Notes: generated by a model not told the origin, from the letters alone. 44,997 nt of DNA from Coprobacter sp. (GCA_022511245.1 JAFLRV010000002.1:1-44997); one strand, 5' to 3'; counted from the stretch's first letter, positions 18,950 to 29,708 are shown. Numbers and translations are program-made.

Positions 18950-19945
18950 ATGAAAGATATACTGTACAAACTGTTCGAACACCGCTATCTCGACCGGGCC
19001 GAAGCCCGCCGCATCCTGCAAAACATAGCCGCCGGCCGGTACAACGACACCCAGATAGCCTCGCTGATTACCGTATTCCTCATGCGCAACATTTCGGTTG
19101 AAGAACTGACGGGGTTCCGGGAAGCACTGCTCGAAATGCGGGTTCCCGTCGACCTCTCCGAATACTGCCCCATCGACATCGTCGGTACCGGCGGCGACGG
19201 GAAAAATACCTTCAACATCTCCACCACCGCCTGCTTCGTGGTGGCCGGAGCCGGTTATCCGGTCGTCAAACACGGCAACTACGGAGCCACTTCGGTGAGC
19301 GGAGCCAGCAACGTCATGGAACAGCACGGGGTCAAGTTCACCACCGACACCGGCACACTGAAAAAGAGCATGGAGGAGTGCCGCATCGCTTACCTGCATG
19401 CACCGCTGTTCAACCCGGCACTGAAAGTCGTCGCCCCCGTACGCAAAGCACTGGCCGTGCGCACCTTCTTCAACATGCTGGGACCGCTGGTCAATCCGGC
19501 GATGCCGGCCTATCAGCTGCTGGGAGTGTATAACCTGCCGCTGCTCCGGCTCTACTCGTACACTTTTCAGGAGAGCAACACCCGGTTTGCCGTCGTGCAC
19601 AGTCTCGACGGCTACGACGAAATCTCCCTGACCTCCCAGTTCAAGGTAGCATCGTCCCGGAACGAAAAAATCTATCAACCCGAAGAACTCGGATTCCGCC
19701 GCTGCTCCGAAGCGGAGCTCGAAGGCGGAGACACCCCCAAAGCGGCCGCCCGCATCTTCGACAACGTGCTGCGGGGAACGGCCACCGAAGCCCAGACGAA
19801 CTGCGTCATCGCCAACGCCGCTTTTGCCATACAGGTCATCGAAAGCGACAAAAGCATCGGCGAGTGCATCGACATCGCCAGAGAATCGCTCGACAGCGGA
19901 AAGGCATACCGGACATTCCGGAAATTCATACAAATCAACAGCTGA
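18950..19945 (+). CDS. trpD: Anthranilate phosphoribosyltransferase
   Basis: DIVGTGGDGKNTFNISTTA, KHGNYGATSVSGASNVMEQ. Confidence 0.96.
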   Translation: MKDILYKLFEHRYLDRAEARRILQNIAAGRYNDTQIASLITVFLMRNISVEELTGFREALLEMRVPVDLSEYCPIDIVGTGGDGKNTFNISTTACFVVAGAGYPVVKHGNYGATSVSGASNVMEQHGVKFTTDTGTLKKSMEECRIAYLHAPLFNPALKVVAPVRKALAVRTFFNMLGPLVNPAMPAYQLLGVYNLPLLRLYSYTFQESNTRFAVVHSLDGYDEISLTSQFKVASSRNEKIYQPEELGFRRCSEAELEGGDTPKAAARIFDNVLRGTATEAQTNCVIANAAFAIQVIESDKSIGECIDIARESLDSGKAYRTFRKFIQINS

Positions 19946-19950
19946 CCGCC

Positions 19951-20736
19951 ATGAACATACTGGAACAAATCATCGCCCACAAACGCAACGAGGTCGAACA
20001 GCTCCGGAAAGCGGCCAACATAGACCGGCTGCTCGACAAGATGCCGGAGCACTGCCCCGTCCGCTCCATGAAAACGGTACTGGCCCGGTCGGCCACCGGC
20101 ATCATCGCCGAGTTCAAACGCAAATCGCCCTCCAAAGGGTGGATTCATCCCGACGCCCGTGTCGAGGAGGTGGTGCCGCTGTATGAGAAAGGCGGGGCGA
20201 CAGCCTCTTCGGTGCTGACCGACGAACGCTTTTTCGGCGGAACGCCCGACGACCTCCGCCGGGCACGGGAATGCGCCGGCATCCCCCTCCTGCGGAAAGA
20301 TTTCATCGTCGACGAATACCAGCTCTACCAGGCCCGTGCACTGGGAGCCGATGCCGTGCTGCTGATTGCATCGGCCCTCTCTCCGGAGACCTGCGCCCGG
20401 TTCACCGGGCTGGCACACCGGCTGGGACTTGAAGTGCTGCTGGAACTGCACGGGGAGGAGGAACTCGGTTATCTCGAAAACAGCGAAGCCGACATGATAG
20501 GGGTCAACAACCGCAACCTGACCACCTTCGTCACGGACGTAACCCACTCTTTCCGGATGATAGAGCGGCTGCCTGCCGAAAAAATCTGCATCTCGGAAAG
20601 CGGCATTTCCGCTCCCGATACGGTACGCCGGCTGCGGGAGGCCGGTTTTCGGGGATTTCTTATGGGAGAAAATTTCATGAAACACGAACAACCCGGAGCG
20701 GCACTGGCCGACTTCATCAAACAATTGGAAAAATGA
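19951..20736 (+). CDS. trpC: Indole-3-glycerol phosphate synthase
   Basis: MNILEQIIAHKRNEVEQ, IIAEFKRKSPSKGWI, GVNNRNLTTF. Confidence 0.96.
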   Translation: MNILEQIIAHKRNEVEQLRKAANIDRLLDKMPEHCPVRSMKTVLARSATGIIAEFKRKSPSKGWIHPDARVEEVVPLYEKGGATASSVLTDERFFGGTPDDLRRARECAGIPLLRKDFIVDEYQLYQARALGADAVLLIASALSPETCARFTGLAHRLGLEVLLELHGEEELGYLENSEADMIGVNNRNLTTFVTDVTHSFRMIERLPAEKICISESGISAPDTVRRLREAGFRGFLMGENFMKHEQPGAALADFIKQLEK

Positions 20737-21344
20737 TTGTCAAAGTTTGCGGAATGCGGGACGCCGACAATATCCGCCAAATCGAACCGCTCGGCATCCG
20801 GCTGATGGGATTTGTCTTTTATCCCCCCTCTCCCCGATACGCCGGAGAGCGGCCGGTATACCTCCCGGAAAACATCCTGAAAACGGGAGTATTCGTCAAC
20901 GCCGGATGGGATGAGATACAAGAAAAGAGAGTGCTTTTCGACCTCGATTACATACAGCTTCACGGCGGGGAATCGCCCGATTTGTGCGTCCGGCTGCGGG
21001 AAAGCGGCGTAAAAGTCATCAAAGCCTTTCCGGTGAAAACCGCCGAAGACCTGATACCCTGCCGGCATTACGCCGACGGATGCGACCTGTTCCTGTTCGA
21101 CACCCGTACCGAAGAGTACGGCGGCTCCGGACGCTCCTTTTCGTGGTCGGTGCTGGAATCCTATACCGGGCCGGTTCCGTTCCTGCTGAGCGGAGGCATC
21201 GGACCGGACGACATCGACAAAATCAACGCATTCCGGCATCCCTGCTGGGCCGGAGTCGACCTCAACAGCCGGTTCGAATCCCGTCCCGGCATCAAAAACC
21301 CGGAACAGCTGAAACACTTTATCGAAAATCTGAAAAAACTATAA
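20733..21344 (+). CDS. trpF: Phosphoribosylanthranilate isomerase
   Basis: VKVCGMRDADNI, YIQLHGGESPDLC, FLLSGGIGPDDI; overlaps trpC by 4 bp. Confidence 0.95.
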   Translation: MIVKVCGMRDADNIRQIEPLGIRLMGFVFYPPSPRYAGERPVYLPENILKTGVFVNAGWDEIQEKRVLFDLDYIQLHGGESPDLCVRLRESGVKVIKAFPVKTAEDLIPCRHYADGCDLFLFDTRTEEYGGSGRSFSWSVLESYTGPVPFLLSGGIGPDDIDKINAFRHPCWAGVDLNSRFESRPGIKNPEQLKHFIENLKKL

Positions 21345-22127
21345 ATGACCATGAACAGAATCAATACGCTTTTCAATCAAAAGAAACAGGATATTCTCTC
21401 GGTCTACTTCACCGCCGGATATCCCCGTACCGACAGCACCACAGACATCCTGCACGAGCTGCAAAGACAGGGGGTCGATATGGTCGAAATCGGCATCCCC
21501 TTCTCCGACCCTATGGCCGACGGACCGGTCATACAGGCCTCCTCGACACAGGCTCTGAAAAACGGCATGTCGCTCAAAAAACTTTTCAGCCAGCTGGAGA
21601 ACATCCGAGTCGGAATCAACATACCGCTCATCCTGATGGGCTATCTGAATCCCATCATGCAGTACGGATTCGAAAATTTCTGCCGGGACTGCGCCGAACG
21701 GGGCATCGACGGCATGATTATCCCCGACCTGCCGTTCCGGGACTACCTCGAATCGTTCAAGCCGGTAGCCGACCGGTATGACCTGCGTATCATCATGCTC
21801 ATCACGCCGGAGACATCGGAAGAGCGCATCCGGTTTATCGACGAACACACCGACGGGTTTATCTATATGGTGTCATCGGCCTCCACTACCGGAGCGCAAA
21901 GCAGTTTCGCCGGAGCCAAAGAGGCCTACTTCCGCCACATCGAAGGGATGCAGCTGCGCAATCCCCGACTGGTGGGATTCGGCATCTCCAACCGGGAGAC
22001 GTTCGAGACGGCCTGCCACCACGCTTCGGGCGGCATCATCGGAAGCAAATTCATTGAACTGCTGCAGGAAAAACCGGATATAGAAACGGCGGTAGGCGAA
22101 CTGCTGCACCGCATCGGACGGCACTAA
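21345..22127 (+). CDS. trpA: Tryptophan synthase alpha chain
   Basis: [37 protein letters not shown]. Confidence 0.96.
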   Translation: MTMNRINTLFNQKKQDILSVYFTAGYPRTDSTTDILHELQRQGVDMVEIGIPFSDPMADGPVIQASSTQALKNGMSLKKLFSQLENIRVGINIPLILMGYLNPIMQYGFENFCRDCAERGIDGMIIPDLPFRDYLESFKPVADRYDLRIIMLITPETSEERIRFIDEHTDGFIYMVSSASTTGAQSSFAGAKEAYFRHIEGMQLRNPRLVGFGISNRETFETACHHASGGIIGSKFIELLQEKPDIETAVGELLHRIGRH

Positions 22128-23092
22128 AACGTAACGGTAAAGGCAGGTACCGGGCCGGAGGGTTTCCAGTCGGGCCCGGCCTGCAACAGCCGGATAACCT
22201 CTTGTGCCGCTTCCGGCGAAAAACTCTTCACTACGGTAAAATTGCCGGGACGTCCTTTCCGGTCGACCACGAACCGGAGGACCACCGCACGGGCCGTATC
22301 CCGACCGGCCGTATCGGAAACCAGGTCGATGTGGCGGCGAATGTAATCGTAACAAGCCTCATATCCTCCCGCCGGAACCGGAAGTGCCGCCGTCAGGACA
22401 GATGCGGCCGATGCGGACTCCGACATTTTCCGACGGCTCTGTACGGTCACCATACCGGCCACCGCCTCATCCGACACCACAGCCGGTTGTTCCGCAAGCT
22501 CCGGACGGGACGCCGCCAACGGCATGGTTTTCTCTTTTCCGGCAGCGGCCACCGCCTGTTCCTCAACCGCAACGACCGCATCGGCCAAATCGGCGACAGG
22601 AAGCGCATCGGCGACATCGGCCCCTATGGTCTCTTCTGCGCTCCGGACGGGACGCTTATCGGCCGGAGCCGGTGTCTTCACCGGCCGGGAATCCTCCGGA
22701 ACCGGGCTGTATGACGAAACCTCCGCCTCCTCTTCCGGCTCCGACCCGGAATCATCGGCAGCGGGGTAGTCCGGACGGACGACAGGATGCTCCAAAACAG
22801 CCATACGCTGTTCGGGCAGGTCATACCGGGTAAACAGATATATCGAAACCGACAGAAACAACAGCGAGACTGCCGCCACAGCAGCGGCATACAGCGGCAA
22901 GCGGTTGCGGCGGGCCGTACGGCGGGAGACCTCCTGCCGCAGGAGCGACAACCGGCGAAGCGCATCGGCCCCGTCGGTTCCGTCATACCCGTCGAGCGCA
23001 TCCGACAGAAAGGCATCCTGCATCGCCTCCCGTTCCAGCCGGTGAGCCTCCGCTCCCCGACGCCGGCCTTTTATATAGGACAGTAACCCCAT
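22124..23092 (-). CDS. Membrane protein with TonB C-terminal-like domain, downstream of ECF sigma (possible anti-sigma/transducer)
   Basis: Single TM ([23 protein letters not shown]), Pro/Glu-rich linker, TonB-like C-terminus ([44 protein letters not shown]). ORF may start at 23116. Confidence 0.75.
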   Translation of the reverse strand: MGLLSYIKGRRRGAEAHRLEREAMQDAFLSDALDGYDGTDGADALRRLSLLRQEVSRRTARRNRLPLYAAAVAAVSLLFLSVSIYLFTRYDLPEQRMAVLEHPVVRPDYPAADDSGSEPEEEAEVSSYSPVPEDSRPVKTPAPADKRPVRSAEETIGADVADALPVADLADAVVAVEEQAVAAAGKEKTMPLAASRPELAEQPAVVSDEAVAGMVTVQSRRKMSESASAASVLTAALPVPAGGYEACYDYIRRHIDLVSDTAGRDTARAVVLRFVVDRKGRPGNFTVVKSFSPEAAQEVIRLLQAGPDWKPSGPVPAFTVTF

Positions 23093-23661
23093 TCCTTTGT
23101 CGTTTTTTCGATACACAATTTCAAATTTCGTTTTCCGTTCTGGATATAGCTTTTCACGCTTTTCAACACATAACCGGTCTCATCGGCAATCTCGGCATAA
23201 GATTTCTGCGCCAGAAAAAAGGCCCGGATACTTATCCGCTGCTCTTCCGGCAACCGGTCGAGACAATGATGCAGCGCCCGCAGCTGCTCTTCATCGCCCT
23301 CCTCGCCCAGCAGGTCGAGAAACTCGTCCGAATCGGCCGGGAAAGCGGCCCAATCGACCGGAATCTCCCGTTCTTCCCGCCGCAACAGTTGCAGACAGTG
23401 GTTCCGGACCACACTGTACAGCCACGTTCTAAACCGGTCGATTTCGTACTGGCGCACCTTGACGGTCAATTCCTCGAAAAGCTGCATGACCGCATCTTCG
23501 GCATCCTCCGCCGAACGCAGGTATTTCAGGCATACGCCGTACACCAGCGGAATATACCGGTCATACAATATGCCGAAATATTCCGTCTCTCCGGAACGAA
23601 GATACCGCCGAAGCAGCTCCTCGTCGCTCTCTGACGCTGTACGTTGCCGGAAAAGAAACAT
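23071..23661 (-). CDS. RNA polymerase sigma-70 factor, ECF subfamily
   Basis: ELLRRYLRSGETEYFGILYDRYIPLVYGVCLKYL...AEDAVMQLFEEL; region 4 RLPEEQRISIRAFFLAQKSYAEIADETG. The ORF starts at 23706, but MFLFRQR at 23661 is preferred. Confidence 0.88.
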   Translation of the reverse strand: MFLFRQRTASESDEELLRRYLRSGETEYFGILYDRYIPLVYGVCLKYLRSAEDAEDAVMQLFEELTVKVRQYEIDRFRTWLYSVVRNHCLQLLRREEREIPVDWAAFPADSDEFLDLLGEEGDEEQLRALHHCLDRLPEEQRISIRAFFLAQKSYAEIADETGYVLKSVKSYIQNGKRNLKLCIEKTTKEWGYCPI

Positions 23662-23677
23662 CTGCCTGTTTTTTTGA

Positions 23678-23709
23678 TAAAGATACATTTTTCGACACAA
23701 TTCCATAAA
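23678..23709 (-). promoter_or_regulatory. Candidate ECF-type promoter upstream of the sigma gene
   Basis: TTTATGGAATT-N11-TGTATCTTTAT on the minus strand; same layout as the divergent copy at 23742-23774. Confidence 0.55.
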
Positions 23710-23741
23710 AAAACAGTCCGAAAAAAATTTTTTTCACTCCG

Positions 23742-23774
23742 TTTATGGAATTTCAGCCGCCGTTGCATCCATAA
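23742..23774 (+). promoter_or_regulatory. Candidate ECF-type promoter upstream of the VWA gene
   Basis: TTTATGGAATT-N11-TGCATCCATAA; identical 11-mer, identical spacing and matching downstream element to the sigma-gene copy. Confidence 0.55.
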
Positions 23775-23813
23775 AGAAACGAACCGATTTATTCACCCAA
23801 AAAAACAGAACAT

Positions 23814-25700
23814 ATGAAAACAACCCGAATTTTCACCACCACAGCCATGACACTTCTTTTAATCTTTGTTTCCGCATGGGGACTGATGGCCTCCGCACGG
23901 GCCGAAATACCCGATTTCAAGGTGTCGGGCATCGTGACCGACGCCTCGACCGGACAGCCGCTCGAAGGAGTGTCCGTCACTATCGCCGGAACGCCCGTAT
24001 GCGTCCTGACCGAACCCGACGGCAGCTATACGCTGACAACGAAAGAAAACTCGATGCTGCAATTCGCCAAACCGGGATTCAAAACCCGGAAAGTACGGGC
24101 CGACCGCTCCCCGCTGAACATCGGGCTGCAACCGCTGTCCCGTACGGTCGCCGAAGCGGAGGCGTGCATCATGATGGACAGAGTGGCGGAAAAGCGCTGC
24201 GACGTCACCGCCCGTCACCAGATGAAAATGAACTGTATCGTTCCGCAAGCCGCCTGTATGGGAATGGTTTCGGCCGAAGAGTACGGCTCGTTTGCCGAAA
24301 ACCGGTTCCTGACGCCGCTTAAAAATCCGCTTTCGACCTTTTCGACAGATGTCGACGGGGCCTCCTACGCCAACATGCGCCGGTTTGTCAATCGGGGGGA
24401 ACTGCCGCCGCAGGATGCCGTGCGGGCCGAAGAGTTTGTCAATTACTTCTCCTACGACTACCCCCGTCCGCAAGGCAATGACCCGGTACGCATCAGCGTC
24501 GAAGCGGGGGCCTGCCCTTGGGATGAAACGCACCGGCTGGTGCGCATCGGCATCAAAGCCAGAGAGATACCCGCCGAAAGTCTGCCCGCCGCCAACTTCG
24601 TCTTTTTAATCGACGTATCCGGCTCGATGAGCGGCGCCAACCGGCTCGGGCTGGTGAAATCGTCGCTCAAACTGCTGGTCAACAACCTGCGGGACAAAGA
24701 CCGGGTGGCCATCGTCACCTATGCCAACAACACCGCCGAAGCGCTCCCCTCCACACCCGGCAGTGAAAAACAGAAAATCAAGGATGCCATCGAGAATCTG
24801 GAGGCCGGAGGAGCCACCGCCGGAGGAGCCGGCATACAGATGGCCTACAAAATCGCCGAGAAAAATTTCATTGCCGACGGCAACAACCGCATCATCCTCT
24901 GCACCGACGGCGATTTCAATGTCGGCGTCAGCGACGATCGGGGGCTGGAAAACCTCATCTCCGCCAAACGGAAAACAGGAGTCTGCCTGACGGTATTAGG
25001 ATACGGCATGGGGAACTACAAAGACCGCAAAATGCAGATTCTGGCCGAAAAAGGCAACGGGAATCATGCCTATATCGACAACCTGCAAGAGGCCAACAAG
25101 GTGCTGGTCAGCGAGTTCGGCAGCACCCTTTACACGGTGGCCAAAGACGTAAAACTGCAAGTCGAGTTCAATCCGGCCAAAGTGGCGTCGTACCGGTTAG
25201 TAGGATACGAAAGCCGGTTGCTGAACGACGAAGATTTCAACGACGACACACGGGATGCCGGCGAGATGGGTGCCGGACACACCGTAACGGCTCTTTACGA
25301 AATCATACCGGCCGACGGCAAACGCAAGATACAGGACCTGCCGGGCAGCATAGACCCGCTCAGATACCAGCAGACCGAACCGGCCGCCCACCCGTCCCGG
25401 CTGATTGCCTCGCCGGAAATGCTGACCGTCAAGCTACGTTACAAACGGCCCGGTGAAGAAAAGAGCCGGTTGCTCGAACAGCCGCTGACCGACAACGGCG
25501 GTGACAACGTGTCGCCCGACTTCCGCTTTGCATCGGCCGTTGCGATGTATGCCCAGCTGTTGCGCGACTCCGATTTCAAAGGGAACGGCTCCTACGAAAA
25601 AGTAATCCGAATCGCCCGGCAGGGTCTCGACAACGACCCGGAGGGTTACCGGCGGGAATTTATCCGGCTGGTTCAGACGGCATCGGGACTCGGAGAATAA
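23814..25700 (+). CDS. VWA-domain protein (YfbK/DUF3520-like) with N-terminal CarboxypepD-reg-like domain
   Basis: VSGIVTDASTGQPLEGVSVTI...; FVFLIDVSGSMSGANRLGLVKSSLKLLV; TLYTVAKDVKLQVEFNP. Confidence 0.9.
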   Translation: MKTTRIFTTTAMTLLLIFVSAWGLMASARAEIPDFKVSGIVTDASTGQPLEGVSVTIAGTPVCVLTEPDGSYTLTTKENSMLQFAKPGFKTRKVRADRSPLNIGLQPLSRTVAEAEACIMMDRVAEKRCDVTARHQMKMNCIVPQAACMGMVSAEEYGSFAENRFLTPLKNPLSTFSTDVDGASYANMRRFVNRGELPPQDAVRAEEFVNYFSYDYPRPQGNDPVRISVEAGACPWDETHRLVRIGIKAREIPAESLPAANFVFLIDVSGSMSGANRLGLVKSSLKLLVNNLRDKDRVAIVTYANNTAEALPSTPGSEKQKIKDAIENLEAGGATAGGAGIQMAYKIAEKNFIADGNNRIILCTDGDFNVGVSDDRGLENLISAKRKTGVCLTVLGYGMGNYKDRKMQILAEKGNGNHAYIDNLQEANKVLVSEFGSTLYTVAKDVKLQVEFNPAKVASYRLVGYESRLLNDEDFNDDTRDAGEMGAGHTVTALYEIIPADGKRKIQDLPGSIDPLRYQQTEPAAHPSRLIASPEMLTVKLRYKRPGEEKSRLLEQPLTDNGGDNVSPDFRFASAVAMYAQLLRDSDFKGNGSYEKVIRIARQGLDNDPEGYRREFIRLVQTASGLGE

Positions 25701-25802
25701 CCGTTCTTTCCCACCTACCGGATGCTGAAAACAGGATAAAATACCCGGCCGGACAACCTTTGCCTTCCGGAACTTGTTCTTTAGGAAAACAACACCTTGT
25801 TT

Positions 25803-26813
25803 ATGAACACGAAAGAACAGTACTGGAAATATTCGCTCATCGCCCTCATTCTGCTGCTGGGTGTTATCCTGTTTCTCAAATCGACCCCTTTTCTCGGCGG
25901 CATACTGGGTGCGTCCACCATTTATCTGCTGGTACGCAACCAGATGCTGTACCTCACCGAAAAGAAAAAAATGAAACCCGGACGGGTCGCCCTGCTGTTG
26001 CTGGGAGAATCGGTGCTGGTGTTTCTCATTCCGCTCTCGCTCATCATCTGGCTGCTGATATACAAACTGCAGAACATCAACCTCGACCCGAACGATTTGA
26101 TACTGAAAATCGGTCATGTCATCGACAACATCGAAACCAAAACCGGATACAATCTTCTCGACCGGAACACCCTCTCGTCGATAGCGTCGAAACTGCCGGA
26201 AATCGGCCAAATGCTGATGAACAGCATTACAGGCCTTACCGTCAATCTCCTGGTGCTGCTGTTCGTACTCTATTTCATGCTGACCGGCGGACGCCGCATG
26301 GAACAGTATTTTTACGACCTGCTCCCGTTCAATCCCCAAAACAAAAAGAATGTGGCACGGGAAATCGAGGTCATCGTGCGCTCCAACGCCATCGGTATTC
26401 CGCTGCTGGCCCTGATACAAGGTGCCGTAGCCTATCTGGGGTACCTCATCTTCGGTGCGCCCAACGCCCTGCTGTTCGGACTGCTGACCTGCTTCGCCAC
26501 CATTGTCCCCATTATCGGCACCTCCGTCGTCTGGATTCCGCTCTCGCTCTACATGGGGCTCGACGGACACTGGGGAATGGCGGCCGGCATGGCGGCATAC
26601 TGCCTGATTATACTGACCAACGTCGACAACCTGACCCGCTTTATCCTGCAGAAGAAACTGGCCGACACCCACCCGCTCATTACCATTTTCGGCGTAGTCA
26701 TCGGACTGTCGCTGTTCGGGTTCATGGGCATCATTTTCGGCCCGCTGATGCTGTCGATATTCATCCTCTGCATCGACATTTTCAAAAAAGAGTATCTGGA
26801 AAAACAGCGGTAG
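25803..26813 (+). CDS. AI-2E family transporter (PerM/YdiK-like permease)
   Basis: Multi-TM; GIPLLALIQGAVAYLGYLIFGAPNALLFGLLTCFATIVPIIGTSVVWIPLSL; GFMGIIFGPLMLSIF. Confidence 0.9.
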   Translation: MNTKEQYWKYSLIALILLLGVILFLKSTPFLGGILGASTIYLLVRNQMLYLTEKKKMKPGRVALLLLGESVLVFLIPLSLIIWLLIYKLQNINLDPNDLILKIGHVIDNIETKTGYNLLDRNTLSSIASKLPEIGQMLMNSITGLTVNLLVLLFVLYFMLTGGRRMEQYFYDLLPFNPQNKKNVAREIEVIVRSNAIGIPLLALIQGAVAYLGYLIFGAPNALLFGLLTCFATIVPIIGTSVVWIPLSLYMGLDGHWGMAAGMAAYCLIILTNVDNLTRFILQKKLADTHPLITIFGVVIGLSLFGFMGIIFGPLMLSIFILCIDIFKKEYLEKQR

Positions 26814-26853
26814 GCTGTCCGGCGGCGGAACGGGCGGGAATCACCGTCCTGCG

Positions 26854-27552
26854 TTACAATTTCCCTTCGTCGGCAAAACTGTAATAACCGTCGTCGCAAA
26901 ACACCAGATGGTCGAGCAGACGGATATCGAAAATCAGGGCGGCTTCCTTTATTCTGCGGGTCAGTTCGATATCGGGACGGCTGGGCATTCTGTTGTTGGA
27001 CGGATGATTGTGACACAGCACGATACCGGTAGCCGGCATGCGAAGCGCCGCTTTCATGACCATGCGCACATCTACGGGCGTAAATGAAATGCCGCCCTGC
27101 CCCACCCGCAGCAGGTCGAGGACCTTGTTGGAGGCGTTTACCAGCGCTATCCAGAATTCTTCGTGAGGCTGGTCGGCCAGCAGGGGATAAAACAGTTCGT
27201 AGATGTCCCGGCTGCAGGTCAGCTGTTTCCGCTCTTCGGCCTCTTCGCTCTTGCGGCGGCGGCCCAGCTCCAGCGCCGCCATAATGCTGATGGCTTTGGC
27301 CTCGCCAATACCCTCGAACGAACCGGAAAGGTCGGCGACACCGAGTTTGCCCAGCCGGTTAAGACTGTTTCCCACCTCGTTCAGGATGCGCTGCGACAAC
27401 TCCACAGCCGTCTCGTTCTTGTTTCCCGACCCGATAAGGATGGCGATAAGTTCGGCATTGCTTAAAGAGCGGATGCCCTTTTGCAGCATTTTTTCACGTG
27501 GACGGTCTTCCAGCGCCCACTCGCTGATAGTGAGTTTTTTCGGTTTTTCCAT
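26854..27552 (-). CDS. radC: RadC family protein (JAB/MPN domain)
   Basis: DRPREKMLQKGIRSLSNAELIAILIGSG; VLCHNHPSNNRMPSRPDIELTRRI. Confidence 0.93.
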   Translation of the reverse strand: MEKPKKLTISEWALEDRPREKMLQKGIRSLSNAELIAILIGSGNKNETAVELSQRILNEVGNSLNRLGKLGVADLSGSFEGIGEAKAISIMAALELGRRRKSEEAEERKQLTCSRDIYELFYPLLADQPHEEFWIALVNASNKVLDLLRVGQGGISFTPVDVRMVMKAALRMPATGIVLCHNHPSNNRMPSRPDIELTRRIKEAALIFDIRLLDHLVFCDDGYYSFADEGKL

Positions 27553-27564
27553 TCTGTCCGCCTG

Positions 27565-28560
27565 TTATTTTCCTTTGCGCAGCCGCACCTCTTCGGCCTC
27601 GTCACGTCCCCGTCCCAACAGGACTTTCAACACGAAAGCCCGAATAAAACCGATTCCGTATCCGCCCAACTGCACGACACTGGTCACCACCGACAGTGCG
27701 GCAATCTTCAGGCGGCGGGTCTCTATCCACGAAACCGCAAACACGGCCAGCAGATAGAATGCCAGAGGCAAAAGGGCATATATCCAGAAGAACGACACCG
27801 CCACCATCGCCGCCACACCGAGCACGAACAGAGCCGGAAAGAAATGCACCGCTTTCAACGTATCGGGATAGAGAAGATACAACGAAATGCGGGACATGCC
27901 GAAGATATAAATCTGACGGCAGAACTTCCGCAACCCCGTCCGCCGTTTGTGATAGACATAGGCGGGCCGGATGAGCCGGATGGAAAATCCGGCCTTGCGG
28001 ATGCGGGTACTCATGTCGATGTCTTCGCTGAACATCTCCCGGAAACCGCCGACTGTCTTGTACACCCGCCGGGAGAACCCCATATTGAACGTGCGCGGGG
28101 TAAACTTCTCCAGCGACATTTTGCCGCCCCGAATGCCGCCGGTCGTCAGAAACGAGGTCATCGAATAATTAATTGCTTTCTGTATGTCGGTAAAGGAATC
28201 GTGCGCATTGTCGGGCCCGCCGAAACAATCGGTATATTCCCGCTCCAGCTCTCCCTTTAACGTTTCGAAATAGGTTTCGGGAATAACGCAGTCGGAGTCG
28301 AAAAAAAGAAAATATTCCCCCGACGCCCGCTCCATGCCGTAATTGCGGGCGATGCTCCGCCCTTCGTTCTCTTTATAATAATAATGTATATCGAGAGCAC
28401 CGGCATACTCGTCGGCCACGTTGCGGCAAGGCTCGGTGGAGCCGTCCTCGACCAAAACCAGTTCGAAATCGCCGGACGTCTGCCGGCAGAGACTCTCCAG
28501 CAAATCCCGGACCTCGCCGGGCCGGTTGTACACAGGGACAATAACCGAAAAATAGGGCAT
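27565..28560 (-). CDS. Glycosyltransferase family 2
   Basis: YFSVIVPVYNRPGEVRDLLESLCRQT; FFDSDCVIPE. ORF extends to 28566. Confidence 0.9.
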   Translation of the reverse strand: MPYFSVIVPVYNRPGEVRDLLESLCRQTSGDFELVLVEDGSTEPCRNVADEYAGALDIHYYYKENEGRSIARNYGMERASGEYFLFFDSDCVIPETYFETLKGELEREYTDCFGGPDNAHDSFTDIQKAINYSMTSFLTTGGIRGGKMSLEKFTPRTFNMGFSRRVYKTVGGFREMFSEDIDMSTRIRKAGFSIRLIRPAYVYHKRRTGLRKFCRQIYIFGMSRISLYLLYPDTLKAVHFFPALFVLGVAAMVAVSFFWIYALLPLAFYLLAVFAVSWIETRRLKIAALSVVTSVVQLGGYGIGFIRAFVLKVLLGRGRDEAEEVRLRKGK

Positions 28561-28678
28561 AGGCAATCTATCTCTTGTTTACAGCTTGTTACAAAGATAC
28601 ATTTTTTTTAATGACCGGCGGCCGTCCGGCGTTTTTTTCTATTTTATTTATATATTTGCCTGACTTTAAAGAGACCGC

Positions 28679-29698
28679 ATGAGCAAACCACGCATCGAAT
28701 ATATCGACATCGCCAAAGGAATCTGCATCATCCTTGTCGTGTATGCCCACATCGACGAACAGATTCTCGACCACCGCATCGGTGTGTTTTTCGATTCGTT
28801 CCGGATGCCGCTCTATTTCTTCCTGTCGGGACTTTTTTTCAAATGTTATTCCGGATGGGCCGAGTTTGCCGTCAAGAAATTCAATCGCCTCGTGGTTCCG
28901 CTGTTTTTCTTCTTCCTGTTTGCGTTTCTGGTCGATTTGGCCGTCGCCGGAATCCAATTCCAGACAGGCGACAGCCGGGCGCTGGCGGAGTTTGACTGGC
29001 GCATCTGGCAACCGCTCCGGAGCGGCGGCGGAGGGCCACACAACCCGCCGTTGTGGTTCCTGACCTGCCTGTTCGAAATCAATCTGCTCTATTACCTCCT
29101 GCACCGGCGGCTAAGCGGCCGGTGGATGCACGCCGCCGTCGTGCTTATTTCCGTCATCGGGTGGGAACTGGCCAGCCACCGCCTGCTGCTGCCCTACAAA
29201 ATGACTTCGACGCTGGCGGCACTGCCGTTTTTCCACGCCGGAGCCGTCTTTCGCCGGGCCGGATGGCTGGAAGAGAACCGGCGGCGGGACATCGGCGGAT
29301 ACCTGTCCATTCTGCCGCTTTCGGCACTGGTGTGGTTCATCGCCCGGCCCATCTATACCTCGCAGGCTTACTTTCCCGGCCCCTATTGGGTGCTTTACAC
29401 GGCCGGCATCGGCGGGTCGCTGGCGATTCTGTTCCTGTCGAAAGGGATAAAACGGCTGCCGGGAGTGCGTCAGCTGGGGCGATACTCGCTTATCGTCTTC
29501 GGCACCCACTGGCCTTTGCTGAAAGCGGCCGGCGACTGGATTTATCCGCTCATGGGCGAATCGGCGGCCGGTCATCTGCTGGTACTGGGCATCGTGCTGG
29601 CCTGCGAAGCCGTTCTTATCCCGGTCGGCATCCGCTGGTTTCCCCGCTTTACCGCCCAGCAGGAACTCATCCCCTCGTCCCGGTTCCGGAAAGCATGA
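28679..29698 (+). CDS. Acyltransferase family 3 / fucose 4-O-acetylase-like membrane protein
   Basis: RIEYIDIAKGICIILVVYAHI; multi-TM; PLYFFLSGLFFK. Confidence 0.88.
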   Translation: MSKPRIEYIDIAKGICIILVVYAHIDEQILDHRIGVFFDSFRMPLYFFLSGLFFKCYSGWAEFAVKKFNRLVVPLFFFFLFAFLVDLAVAGIQFQTGDSRALAEFDWRIWQPLRSGGGGPHNPPLWFLTCLFEINLLYYLLHRRLSGRWMHAAVVLISVIGWELASHRLLLPYKMTSTLAALPFFHAGAVFRRAGWLEENRRRDIGGYLSILPLSALVWFIARPIYTSQAYFPGPYWVLYTAGIGGSLAILFLSKGIKRLPGVRQLGRYSLIVFGTHWPLLKAAGDWIYPLMGESAAGHLLVLGIVLACEAVLIPVGIRWFPRFTAQQELIPSSRFRKA

Positions 29699-29708
29699 CC
29701 CGGACAGA

